A stretch of DNA of 64,000 nucleotides, taken from Pseudomonadota bacterium. GTDB taxonomy: Bacteria; Pseudomonadota; Gammaproteobacteria; CALCKW01. The notes below the pieces were generated by a model, which was not told the DNA's origin, did no database searches, and was given only the letters and a program-made list of their open reading frames with translations. Every line of letters begins with the position of its first letter. Positions within the stretch are counted from its first letter, which is position 1. Of the stretch, positions 44,047-52,508 are shown piece by piece. The stretch is from contig JBCCUP010000013.1 in NCBI GenBank assembly GCA_039196715.1, forward strand, positions 1 through 64,000. The letters run 5' to 3'. Position numbers and translations under genes: made by a program.

Positions 44047-44868
44047 GTGAGCATCTACTTCACGCGCGGCAAGGAACGCGGCTTCGGCACCTTCCCGCTG
44101 ACCGACGATGCCCTGCACCAGGCGGTGCACGCTGCCGCCGACGTCGGCTTTCGCGCCTTCGACACCGCGCAGATGTACCGCAACGAAGCAGACACCGGCG
44201 CCGCGCTGAAAGCCACCGGACTCGACCGCGACGTGCTGTGCATCACCACCAAGGTCGACCCCGTCAACTTTGCCGCCGACCGCTTCCTGCCTTCGGTGGA
44301 GCAGAGCCTGCGCGACCTGCAGCTCGACGCCGTCGACGTGCTGCTCGTGCACTGGCCACCGGCTGACTTCAACAACGCCGAAAGCCTGGACCTGCTGGCC
44401 GAAGCCAAACACCGTGGCTACACCCAGCACATCGGCATTTCGAACTACACCGCCGCGATGATGCGCGACGCCGTCACGCAACTCGGCAGCGGCGAGATCT
44501 GCACCAACCAGGTGGAGTTCCACCCGCTGCTCAACCAGGACACCCTGCTCGCCGCCGCAGCGGAAACCGGCATTTCCCTCTCCGCGTATTGCGCCGTGGC
44601 GCGCGGCAAGGTGTTTGAGAACGCCACCATCCAGGCGATTGCGGCTGAACACGGGAAATCGGCCGCCCAGGTGGCCTTGCGCTGGATCCTCCAGAAAGGC
44701 GTCGCCACCAACGCGATGTCGACCAAACCGGCGAACATCGCGGCCAACTTCGACACCCTCGGTTTCACCTTGTCTTCGGTCGACATGGCGCGAATCGACG
44801 CACTGACCGCCACCAACTACCGCATCGTCAACAAGGACCTGGTGCCGACGGCACCCGACTTCGACTGA
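44047..44868 (+). CDS. Aldo/keto reductase
   Basis: A 273-residue AKR. The catalytic tetrad is readable as D39 and Y44 (FDTAQMY), K69 (TTKV) and H102 (VHWPP); the NADPH-binding end ISNYTAAMM...NQVEFHP...MSTKPANI is also present. Similar to DkgA/DkgB (2,5-diketo-gluconate/methylglyoxal reductases). GTG start with TGGAGGA upstream, 30 bp after the ATPase gene, so it belongs to the sugar operon and may reduce the imported sugar or a derivative. Confidence 0.88.
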   Translation: MSIYFTRGKERGFGTFPLTDDALHQAVHAAADVGFRAFDTAQMYRNEADTGAALKATGLDRDVLCITTKVDPVNFAADRFLPSVEQSLRDLQLDAVDVLLVHWPPADFNNAESLDLLAEAKHRGYTQHIGISNYTAAMMRDAVTQLGSGEICTNQVEFHPLLNQDTLLAAAAETGISLSAYCAVARGKVFENATIQAIAAEHGKSAAQVALRWILQKGVATNAMSTKPANIAANFDTLGFTLSSVDMARIDALTATNYRIVNKDLVPTAPDFD

Positions 44869-45008
44869 CCCGGCCAGCGGCGGCTGCAGCGGGGCCGGGC
44901 GGCAGAAATGTGCCGCACCGGCTCAAGCCTGCCGCCCTCGGTTCGCTATCTCTGGTGAGAGGGCGTTTCTGATCACCGTGCGCCCCGTTTCACCTTGGGG
45001 ACCGAGAG

Positions 45009-45554
45009 ATGCTGACCCGAATCCTGTTCAAGATGGCGTGCATGGTGGCGATCAGCGTCGGCGGCATGACCTACCTCGCATCGACCATGGGCAAGGACCC
45101 GTTGGCGTACTTCGACGCCGTGAAGCTGGTGAAACCCGACATTTCGATGCCGAGCCTGCCCGATATCCCGGACGTGTCCGCGTTCACCCAGAGCAGTACC
45201 GAGAAGACCACGGTGTACCGCTGGACGGACCACGAGGGCGGCTTGCAGTTCAGCAGTTCGCCGCCCCCGCCGGGCACCGCGTTCAAGACCGTGAAGCTCG
45301 ATCCGAACACCAACCTCGTCAAGGCCCACCCGATTCCGGAGAAGAAGACCGAATCCGAGTCCGGCGGCAGCAGCCGTGACGGCGGCGACGAGGGCGACAG
45401 CAACGGCAGTGGCAGCCGCGACGACCGCGACGATTCCGAAGAGCTGCCGACCCGCGAAGACATCGGCGACATCCGCGAGCAGCTCAACGAACTCAAGGCG
45501 CTGAACGAAAACCGCATCAACGACCTCAACGCGCTCATCGGCAAACAGAAGTGA
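45009..45554 (+). CDS. DUF4124-domain membrane-anchored protein
   Basis: A 181-residue protein. An N-terminal hydrophobic helix (about 5-25) acts as anchor or signal. A DUF4124 domain follows (TVYRWTDHEGGLQFSSSPPPPGT, about 67-95). After that come a Ser/Gly/Asp-rich disordered tract (about 113-150) and a charged C-terminal helix. DUF4124 proteins are periplasmic or envelope proteins of unknown function in gamma- and betaproteobacteria. Confidence 0.78.
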   Translation: MLTRILFKMACMVAISVGGMTYLASTMGKDPLAYFDAVKLVKPDISMPSLPDIPDVSAFTQSSTEKTTVYRWTDHEGGLQFSSSPPPPGTAFKTVKLDPNTNLVKAHPIPEKKTESESGGSSRDGGDEGDSNGSGSRDDRDDSEELPTREDIGDIREQLNELKALNENRINDLNALIGKQK

Positions 45555-45679
45555 GCCCGGGTCGCGCGCGCAGCAGCGCCGGCTGACCGCCGCCGACACG
45601 CTCCACCGACATCAGCCCAACGAAGACCGATCGGGCCGACGAACAGCCACCGGGCGCCCTCCGGCGCCGCCGTGTCGTG

Positions 45680-46096
45680 TCAGCGCTCGGCCCCAATCGC
45701 GGCCAGCGCGGCCTCGGCAACCGCGATGTCCTGCTCCGGACTGCCGGAGCCAACACCCACCCCGCCGAGCAACGCACCGTCCAGCCGGATCGCAAGCCCG
45801 CCGCTGAGGCCGGTCACGTCACCGCCCGTGGCCGCGGCCAGCGGCGCGCGCATGGCCTCGGGAATGTTCGCGCTGTCGCCGCCGATCGAGGCCGCCGTGC
45901 GCGCCTTGGCGCGTGCGCTCTTGCGGCTCAGGAAGCGCGACCCGTTCATGCGGATTTCGCCGAGCGGTTCACCACTCGCGTCCACGACCACAATGCACTG
46001 CGGCTGACCGATGGCCTCGGCCTTGGCGACGGCCGCGTTCAACATCGCGAGCACGGCGGCGTGCGTGAGGTGGGCTGAGGGTATGACTGTATCCAT
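45680..46096 (-). CDS. GlcG/HbpS-family protein
   Basis: A 138-residue protein of the GlcG/HbpS (DUF336) fold. It has VVVDASGEPLGEIRMNGS, SRKSARAKARTAAS and the Gly-rich GGDVTGLSGGLAIRLDGALLGGVGVGSGSPEQDIAVAEAAL. Members bind heme or corrinoids, or act with glycolate and diol metabolism; function is not fixed. It follows the SMP-30 gene by 26 bp. Confidence 0.82.
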   Translation of the reverse strand: MDTVIPSAHLTHAAVLAMLNAAVAKAEAIGQPQCIVVVDASGEPLGEIRMNGSRFLSRKSARAKARTAASIGGDSANIPEAMRAPLAAATGGDVTGLSGGLAIRLDGALLGGVGVGSGSPEQDIAVAEAALAAIGAER

Positions 46097-46122
46097 GGGT
46101 TGGCTCGTGTGCGGAAGGGGGA

Positions 46123-47061
46123 TCAGACGGCGGACGCGGGCGGCACACCGTTGACAGCGAGGTACACACTATAGAGCGAGGTGGTCCCGGCGATAAACAG
46201 GCGGTTCAACTTCGCGCCGCCAAAACACACGTTGCCGACGAACTCGGGGATGCGCACCTTGCCGATCAGCGCGCCGCTCGGGTCGAGGCAGTGCACGCCG
46301 TCGGCGGCGGAGGTCCACAGCCGACCGGCGGTGTCAAAGCGAAAACCGTCGAAGAAGCCAGCCGTGCACTCGGCAAAGAGCTCACCCGCGTCGAGCGATG
46401 TGCCGTCGGCGGCAACCGCGTGGCGGCGGATGTGAGCGGGGCCGCCGGGCGTGTGGGTGCCGCCGGTGTCGGCGATGTAGAGGTGCGATTCGTCGGGCGA
46501 GAAGGCCAGCCCGTTCGGCTTGACGTAGTCGGTGGCGACGGCCGACACGGTGTTGCTCGCCGGGTCCCAGCGGTAGACGTGGCAGGCGCCGATCTCGCTG
46601 TCGGCCCGTTCGCCCTCGTAGTCGATGAGGATGCCGTAGCTCGGGTCAGTGAACCAGATCGAACCGTCGGACTTCACCACGACGTCGTTCGGCGAGTTGA
46701 ACCGCTTGCCGTCAATCCGGTCCGCGATCACTGTCACCGACCCGTCGAACTCCGTGCGCGTCACACGCCGGGTCAGGTGCTCGCAGGACACGAGACGGCC
46801 GTACACGTCCACCGTGTGCCCGTTGCTGTTGTTCGCCGGTTGCCTGAACGTCGACACCGAGCCGTCCGTCTCGTCCCAGCGCAGCATCCGGTCGTTCGGG
46901 ATATCGGACCAGACCAGGTAGCGGCCAGCTGCAAACCACGCTGGCCCCTCGGACCACCGCGCGCCGCTCCAGAGCCGCTCCACACGCGCGTGCCCGATCA
47001 GGCAGTCGGCAAACGCCGGTTCGATCACCTCAAAAACCGCGCCTTCGAGTTCACCCCACAC
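46123..47061 (-). CDS. SMP-30/gluconolactonase family protein
   Basis: A 312-residue six-bladed beta-propeller lactonase. The metal ligands are recognisable: Glu in SEGPAWF, Asn in FNSPNDVVV, Asn in VKPNGLAFSPDE, and Asp in YIADTG or FDGFRFD. It would open sugar lactones such as gluconolactone. The GTG start is preceded by GGAGGG. It pairs with a GlcG-like gene and lies close to the sugar ABC operon, consistent with aldose oxidation. Confidence 0.86.
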   Translation of the reverse strand: MWGELEGAVFEVIEPAFADCLIGHARVERLWSGARWSEGPAWFAAGRYLVWSDIPNDRMLRWDETDGSVSTFRQPANNSNGHTVDVYGRLVSCEHLTRRVTRTEFDGSVTVIADRIDGKRFNSPNDVVVKSDGSIWFTDPSYGILIDYEGERADSEIGACHVYRWDPASNTVSAVATDYVKPNGLAFSPDESHLYIADTGGTHTPGGPAHIRRHAVAADGTSLDAGELFAECTAGFFDGFRFDTAGRLWTSAADGVHCLDPSGALIGKVRIPEFVGNVCFGGAKLNRLFIAGTTSLYSVYLAVNGVPPASAV

Positions 47062-47486
47062 AGTCGTACCCTCCGATTTCGCTGTTCCAGCGGCCCGATC
47101 GGGCCACCGCCGCGCAGATTGTTACCGATAACAGTCTGACAGAATCGTCCGATGACAGGAATGCCGCGCCCCTGTCGATCGGGGACGAATCCCGTCCTCG
47201 CCGACGTCCCCGTCGCCGGGCTGACTCGCCACGCCGCTCACACGGTGCCGACCGGCACGATACCGCCATTGCGAACGGTGTGTCCGCAGCACCGCTGTGG
47301 TCTCGCGCCAAACTGCTGTCGGAGGCGGTCGGCAACGCAGTGCCTGAGACGTCAGTTTACTGCAGAATTTTCGCAAAATAATTTTACCCAAAACGAATAA
47401 TTTAGCTTGGATATCATTACGGTTATCTTACTTAAACTATTGTTTTATAGAATATTTATAAAAATTAAAAAAATTTTTGCAATTTC

Positions 47487-47503
47487 TTCTTGCAATGCAA
47501 GAA
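47487..47503. promoter_or_regulatory. PhaR-type operator candidate 1
   Basis: TTCTTGCAATGCAAGAA, perfect 8-base arms around one A, overlaps the -35 box of the phaP promoter. TGC/GCA half-sites of this kind are reported for PhaR repressors in other proteobacteria; binding here is inference. Confidence 0.55.
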
Positions 47504-47519
47504 AACTGGTCGATATTAT
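47490..47519 (+). promoter_or_regulatory. phaP promoter
   Basis: TTGCAA at 47490-47495 and TATTAT at 47514-47519 with an 18-bp spacer, giving a leader of about 45-50 bases to the phaP ATG at 47574. Confidence 0.6.
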
Positions 47520-47527
47520 GCACTGCA
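47519..47527. promoter_or_regulatory. PhaR-type operator candidate 2
   Basis: TGCACTGCA shares the TGCA-N-TGCA core with the dyad at 47487-47503 and is centred 28 bp from it. It sits just after the -10 box, near the expected start point. Confidence 0.45.
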
Positions 47528-47573
47528 ACATGAGCAATCGCTCTCGTGAATCGGAAACCTGAGGACCCCAGCC

Positions 47574-47933
47574 ATGCCGACCAAAGCCAAGGACAAAGTG
47601 ACCGACCAGTTCAAGCAGTTCACCGACATGCAGGCCAAAAGCCTCGAGCCCATGCGCCAGTTCTTCGGCATCGCCGCCGACGCGTCTGAGAAGATCATGC
47701 GCAAGAACTACGAAGTGATGGGTGACCTGGTGGAGCACGCGGTGGCCACCACCCGCGCACCGCTTGCCTACGACAACATCAACGACCTCGCCACAGCCCA
47801 GGTCGAGCAGACCAAGGCGTTCGCCGAAACCATGAACGCCCGCACGGCGGAGTACGTCGAGCTCGCCAAGTCACTCGGCGACGAGCTGCAGACTGCCACG
47901 GCCAACGCCGCGAGCGCCGTCAAAGCAGCGTGA
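47574..47933 (+). CDS. phaP: Phasin (PHB granule-associated protein)
   Basis: A 119-residue amphipathic helical protein. FGIAADASEKIMRKNYEVMGDLVEHAV and the Ala-rich C-terminus are typical of the phasin family that coats PHB granules. No signal peptide. It is first in the PHB locus with its own strong promoter. A 7-bp-arm inverted repeat (47991-48005) and other GC hairpins follow its stop, which could uncouple its level from that of phaR-phaC. Confidence 0.85.
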   Translation: MPTKAKDKVTDQFKQFTDMQAKSLEPMRQFFGIAADASEKIMRKNYEVMGDLVEHAVATTRAPLAYDNINDLATAQVEQTKAFAETMNARTAEYVELAKSLGDELQTATANAASAVKAA

Positions 47934-48034
47934 TCGGGTGATCGGGCGTCGCCCGGTGGGCAGGGGGTGGACATCCCCTCCCCCGGGTGACAGCCTGACA
48001 GGCTGCACCCCGCAGCCGACCGAGCGAACGCACC

Positions 48035-48481
48035 GTGGCCACCGACTTGACCCGCCTGATCAAGAAATACGCGAACCGCCGCCTGTACGACACCGTCGAC
48101 AGCAAGCACGTCACGCTCAGCGACATCAAGGGCTTCATCGTCGCGGGCGAAACCGTCCGGGTGGTCGACGACACCACCGGCGACGACATCACGCGGGCGC
48201 TGCTGCTGCAGATCATCGTCGACCAGGAACAGTCCGGCGAACCGCTGTTGTCGGTGACCCTGTTGGCGCAGCTGATCCGCTTCTACGGCAACCCCATGCA
48301 GGCCATGATGACCGACTACCTGCAGAACAGTGTTGACGCCTTTGTCGAACAGCAGCAGTCGATTCAGGATCAGATGCAGCGGATGCTGACCACCAACCCG
48401 CTCGACATGATGCAGAAGAACATGGACATGTGGCAGTCCATGTTCGGTGGCAAGAAACCGGACGATCCCACCAAACCCTGA
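48035..48481 (+). CDS. phaR: Polyhydroxyalkanoate synthesis repressor PhaR
   Basis: A 148-residue regulator. The N-terminal PHB/PHA-accumulation DNA-binding domain (LIKKYANRRLYDTVDSKHVTL) is diagnostic. The C-terminus is rich in Gln and Met and probably binds the polymer surface. In other bacteria PhaR represses phaP and leaves DNA when PHB granules form. Likely targets here are the dyads at 47487-47503 and 47519-47527. GTG start. Confidence 0.92.
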   Translation: MATDLTRLIKKYANRRLYDTVDSKHVTLSDIKGFIVAGETVRVVDDTTGDDITRALLLQIIVDQEQSGEPLLSVTLLAQLIRFYGNPMQAMMTDYLQNSVDAFVEQQQSIQDQMQRMLTTNPLDMMQKNMDMWQSMFGGKKPDDPTKP

Positions 48482-48534
48482 GTTCGCGCGCAGGCGTCCA
48501 CACACCGCCGCGTGAACACCGCCTGGAGGCGACC

Positions 48535-50313
48535 GTGGACGACAAGCAGAAGACCCTGGCCGATCAGTGGCTCGAGATGGGTAACACCTTTACCCAGTTG
48601 ATGCGTCAGAACCAGGCGATGATGTCGAGCTTCCTCAAACAACCGGCACCGCAGGGCACCGACCCCCTCAACACCGGGCCGGCCTTCACCAAGGCGATGT
48701 CCGGACTGGTCGCCGACCCACAACGCCTGATGCAGTCGAACTACGAGCTGTGGTCCGCGCACATGGACCTTTGGCAGGAACTCACGCTCGACGTGTTCGA
48801 GAAACAGGGCACCGACACCGCCGCCGGCGACCCGGGCCGCGACCGACGCTTTACGCACGAGGACTGGAGCCGGAACCCGGCCTTCGACTACATCAAGCGG
48901 TCCTACACCATCACCTCGCAGTGGTTCGTCGAAACCATGCGCTCGATCGAAGGGCTCGAAGACAGCGACCGCGACAAGGTCGAGTTCTACAGCCAGCTCA
49001 TGGTGGACGCCTTTTCCCCAAGCAATTTCGCACTGACCAACCCCGAGGTGCTGCGCACCATGGTCGAGACCGAGGGGCAGAGCCTCGTCAACGGTCTGAA
49101 AAACCTTCAGCGCGACATGGACCCGAAGACCGGTCAGCTCAGCATCACGATGACCGACCCGGACGCCTTCACGGTCGGCAAGGACATCGCGACCACACCT
49201 GGCAAAGTGGTCTTCCAGAACGACCTCGCACAACTCATTCAGTACGCGCCGACCACCAAACGCGTGTTCAAACGGCCGTTGGTCATCGTGCCGCCCTGGA
49301 TCAACAAGTTCTACATCCTCGATCTGCAACCGCGGAACTCGTTCATTGCCTGGGCTGTCGAGCAGGGGTACACGGTGTTCGTCGTGTCCTGGGTCAACCC
49401 CGACACCGCACTCGCGAGCAAGACCTTCGAGGACTACATGCAGGAAGGCATCCTCGACATGCTCGAGGCGGTCGAAGCCGCAAGCGGCGAGCGCGACGTC
49501 AACATGATCGGTTACTGCATCGGCGGCACCCTGCTGAGCGCCACGCTCGCGTACATGGCGGACCAGGGCGACGACCGGGTGCAGTCCGCCACCTTCTTCG
49601 CCTCGCAGGCGGATTTCTCCGAGGCCGGCGCGCTCAAGATCTTCACCGACGAAGCGCAGATCGACAACCTCGAAGCCATGATGGGCGAGAAGGGCTACCT
49701 CGAAGGCAGCGCCATGTCGACCACCTTCAACATGCTGCGCGCCAACGACCTGATCTGGTCGTTCTACGTCGACAACTACCTGCTCGGCAAAGAACCGCTG
49801 AAATTCGACCTGCTGCACTGGAACGCGGACGCCACGCGCATGCCGCGCGAGACCCACCTCTACTACCTGCGGCAGATGTACCTGCACAACAACCTGGCCA
49901 AGCCGGGCGGCATCACGCTCAAGGGCGTGCCAATTGACCTGTCCAAGGTTGGCATTCCGATCTACCTGCAGTCGTCGCGCGAAGACCACATCGCCCCGTA
50001 CAAGTCGGTGTTCAAGTCGACCGGGCTGTACAGCGGCCCCGTGCGTTTCATGCTGGCCGGTTCCGGCCACATCGCCGGCGTGATCAACCCGCCGAGCAGC
50101 AAGAAGTACGGCTACTGGATCAACCCGGACCAACCCAAGGACCTCGACGCCTGGCTCGCCGGTGCGGAGGCCTTCGAGGGCTCGTGGTGGCCGGATTGGC
50201 ACGCCTGGCTCAAACCCCAGTCCGGCACCCGAGTCAAGGCCCGTGTGCCCGGTGACCGCGACCTGCCCGCGATCGAGGACGCGCCGGGCAGCTACGTGCT
50301 GGTCAAAAGTTAA
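48535..50313 (+). CDS. phaC: Class I polyhydroxyalkanoate synthase
   Basis: A 592-residue synthase that polymerises (R)-3-hydroxybutyryl-CoA. The lipase-like box GYCIGG carries the nucleophile C328; the triad Asp is in SSREDHIAP and the His in GSGHIAGVINPP. Class I length and the absence of PhaE or a PhaR subunit of class IV support class I. The first 100 residues are variable and Met/Gln-rich. GTG start with CTGGAGG; 53 bp after phaR. Confidence 0.95.
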   Translation: MDDKQKTLADQWLEMGNTFTQLMRQNQAMMSSFLKQPAPQGTDPLNTGPAFTKAMSGLVADPQRLMQSNYELWSAHMDLWQELTLDVFEKQGTDTAAGDPGRDRRFTHEDWSRNPAFDYIKRSYTITSQWFVETMRSIEGLEDSDRDKVEFYSQLMVDAFSPSNFALTNPEVLRTMVETEGQSLVNGLKNLQRDMDPKTGQLSITMTDPDAFTVGKDIATTPGKVVFQNDLAQLIQYAPTTKRVFKRPLVIVPPWINKFYILDLQPRNSFIAWAVEQGYTVFVVSWVNPDTALASKTFEDYMQEGILDMLEAVEAASGERDVNMIGYCIGGTLLSATLAYMADQGDDRVQSATFFASQADFSEAGALKIFTDEAQIDNLEAMMGEKGYLEGSAMSTTFNMLRANDLIWSFYVDNYLLGKEPLKFDLLHWNADATRMPRETHLYYLRQMYLHNNLAKPGGITLKGVPIDLSKVGIPIYLQSSREDHIAPYKSVFKSTGLYSGPVRFMLAGSGHIAGVINPPSSKKYGYWINPDQPKDLDAWLAGAEAFEGSWWPDWHAWLKPQSGTRVKARVPGDRDLPAIEDAPGSYVLVKS

Positions 50314-50334
50314 CCCGTCATCTGGAGAATCGTT

Positions 50335-51513
50335 TTGGAACGCGAGATTGTCATCACCGGCGCCGCACGCACGCCGATCGGCGCCTTCAACGGCAGCTTG
50401 AGCACGGTCGCCGCTGACGAACTGGGCGCCGTCGTCATCCGGGAAGTGCTGCAACGCAGCCAACTGGACCCGGCCGACGTGTCCGAAGTCATCTTCGGTC
50501 AGGTGCTGACCGCCGGGTCCGGTCAGAACCCGGGCCGCCAGGCTGCGATGAAGGCCGACATCCCCGCCGAGCGCACCGCCGTCACCGTCAACCAGGTGTG
50601 CGGTTCGGGTCTGCGCACCGTCGCGATGGGCTTCCAGGCCATCATGGCCGGTGACAGCGAGGTCGTGATCGCCGGTGGCCAGGAGAACATGAGCCTCTCG
50701 CCGCACTGCGCGCACCTGCGCAGCGGCACCAAGATGGGCGACCTCGGCATGGTGGACACCATGATCAAGGACGGTCTCTGGGATGCGTTCCACGGCTACC
50801 ACATGGGCACCACCGCCGAGAACGTCGCCGCGCGCTGGCAGATCACCCGCGAGCAACAGGACGCCTTCGCCGCAGCCTCACAGCAGAAAGCCGAAGCCGC
50901 ACAGACCGCGGGCAGGTTCCAGGACGAGATCGTGCCGGTCACGGTCTCGAGCCGCCGCGGTGACACGGTCGTCGAGGCCGATGAATACCCCAAGCACGGC
51001 ACCACTGCGGACGGTCTCGCGAAGCTGCGCCCCGCCTTTGCCCGCGAGGGCTCGGTCACCGCCGGCAACGCGTCGGGCCTCAACGACGGCGCGGCCGCCC
51101 TCGCGCTCATGACCGCCGAAAACGCCAAGGCCCGCGGCATCACACCGCTGGCGCGGATCGTCTCCTGGGCCACCGCCGGCGTCGACCCCGAGATCATGGG
51201 CACCGGCCCGATCCCGGCGAGCCAGGCGGCGTTGAAGAAAGCCGGCTGGACGACCGACGACCTCGACCTCGTCGAAGCCAACGAGGCCTTCGCAGCGCAG
51301 GCCTGCGCGGTCAACTCGGACCTCGGCTGGGACACCGACAAGGTCAACGTCAACGGCGGTGCGATCGCACTGGGCCACCCGATCGGCGCGTCGGGTGCGC
51401 GCATCCTGGTGACGCTGTTGCACGAGATGGCACGCCGGGACGCGAAGAAAGGGCTGGCCACGCTTTGCATCGGCGGCGGCATGGGCATCGCCATGTGCGT
51501 CGCGCGCGACTGA
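50335..51513 (+). CDS. phaA: Acetyl-CoA acetyltransferase (beta-ketothiolase)
   Basis: A 392-residue thiolase condensing two acetyl-CoA to acetoacetyl-CoA. The acyl-enzyme Cys is in [12 protein letters not shown]; the active-site His is in [10 protein letters not shown] and the second Cys in [12 protein letters not shown] start is used: TGGAG lies nine bases upstream and the thiolase homology begins at once ([13 protein letters not shown]). The weak start could keep PhaA below PhaC and PhaB. 21 bp after phaC. Confidence 0.95.
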   Translation: MEREIVITGAARTPIGAFNGSLSTVAADELGAVVIREVLQRSQLDPADVSEVIFGQVLTAGSGQNPGRQAAMKADIPAERTAVTVNQVCGSGLRTVAMGFQAIMAGDSEVVIAGGQENMSLSPHCAHLRSGTKMGDLGMVDTMIKDGLWDAFHGYHMGTTAENVAARWQITREQQDAFAAASQQKAEAAQTAGRFQDEIVPVTVSSRRGDTVVEADEYPKHGTTADGLAKLRPAFAREGSVTAGNASGLNDGAAALALMTAENAKARGITPLARIVSWATAGVDPEIMGTGPIPASQAALKKAGWTTDDLDLVEANEAFAAQACAVNSDLGWDTDKVNVNGGAIALGHPIGASGARILVTLLHEMARRDAKKGLATLCIGGGMGIAMCVARD

Positions 51514-51550
51514 CACACACCTTCAGACTGAACACGGAGTTTCAAACATC

Positions 51551-52276
51551 ATGGCAAAAATTGCAGTCGTCACGGGCGGCACGCGCGGCATCGGCGCAGC
51601 AATTTCAATCGCGTTGAAGAACAAGGGCTACAAGGTGGCCGCCAACTACGCGGGCAACGACGAACGCGCCAAGGCCTTCTCGGAGAGCAGTGGCATCCCG
51701 GTCTACAAGTTCGACGTCTCGGACTTCAGTGCCTGTGAAGCCGGTGTGAAACGCATCTGCGAAGACATGGGCGGCACCGTCGACATTCTCGTCAACAATG
51801 CTGGCATCACACGCGATGGCACCTTGCACCGCATGGACCAGCCCAACTGGCAAGCCGTGCTCGACACCAACCTCGGCTCCTGTTTCAACATGTGCCGCCT
51901 GGTGATCGACGGCATGCGCGAGCGTGGCTTCGGACGCATCGTCAACATCGGCTCGATCAACGGCCAGGCGGGCCAGTACGGCCAGGTCAACTACGCCGCC
52001 GCCAAGTCCGGTATCCACGGCTTCACCAAGGCGCTGGCGCAGGAAGGCGCGGCCAAGGGCGTGACCGTGAACGCGATCGCACCGGGCTACGTGGACACCG
52101 ACATGGTGCGCGCGGTGCCGGAGAACGTGCTCGAGAAAATCATCGCAAAGATCCCGGTCGGTCGACTCGGCCGCGCCGAGGACATCGCCCGCAGCGTGGT
52201 TTTTCTCGTCGCCGACGACGCCGGTTTCATCACCGGTTCGACCCTGTCCGTCAACGGCGGCCAACACATGTACTGA
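51551..52276 (+). CDS. phaB: Acetoacetyl-CoA reductase
   Basis: A 241-residue short-chain dehydrogenase that reduces acetoacetyl-CoA to (R)-3-hydroxybutyryl-CoA with NADPH. TGGTRGIG is the cofactor loop, NNAGITRD is conserved, and YAAAKSG carries the catalytic Tyr and Lys. It directly follows phaA and supplies the monomer to PhaC. Confidence 0.94.
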   Translation: MAKIAVVTGGTRGIGAAISIALKNKGYKVAANYAGNDERAKAFSESSGIPVYKFDVSDFSACEAGVKRICEDMGGTVDILVNNAGITRDGTLHRMDQPNWQAVLDTNLGSCFNMCRLVIDGMRERGFGRIVNIGSINGQAGQYGQVNYAAAKSGIHGFTKALAQEGAAKGVTVNAIAPGYVDTDMVRAVPENVLEKIIAKIPVGRLGRAEDIARSVVFLVADDAGFITGSTLSVNGGQHMY

Positions 52277-52323
52277 TGCGGCGCTCGCCGGCGGCGAGGC
52301 CAATCACACACTACGCTATCGTC

Positions 52324-52341
52324 GGGGGCGTTACCGCCCCC
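52324..52341. terminator. GC-rich hairpin after phaB
   Basis: A 7-bp perfect stem (GGGGGCG with its complement) and 4-base loop, 48 bp after phaB. No T tract follows, so termination is uncertain; it may separate synthesis genes from the depolymerase gene. Confidence 0.35.
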
Positions 52342-52508
52342 GGCGCCACTAGACCCAGGAGCACGACCCCACGCCGCGACGCGCACGGGCGCCAGGACGC
52401 ACACAGAGGACACCGCGGCCACAACCGCAGCACCGCCGACGCACCGCAGCAAACCGCGTCACGGACACCATAGAAAAACAGCACGACAACGCTCACACAG
52501 GCGGACCC

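Larger units (their letters stand above)
47062..47573. other. AT-rich intergenic region upstream of phaP
   Basis: This 512-bp gap separates the SMP-30 gene (minus) from phaP (plus). The stretch about 47375-47490 is strikingly AT-rich for this genome, with runs of A and T. It ends in a promoter and two TGCA-type dyads just before phaP. No gene is supported in it. The AT-rich block may act as an UP-element or curved DNA. Confidence 0.55.

Noticed and set aside
48370-50856. A minus-strand open frame of about 830 codons opposite phaC and phaA
   Set aside because: phaC and phaA have complete catalytic motifs on the plus strand; the antisense frame has none.
52324-52341. Hairpin after phaB as a firm rho-independent terminator
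   Set aside because: The stem is good but no T tract follows; it is listed only as a weak candidate.
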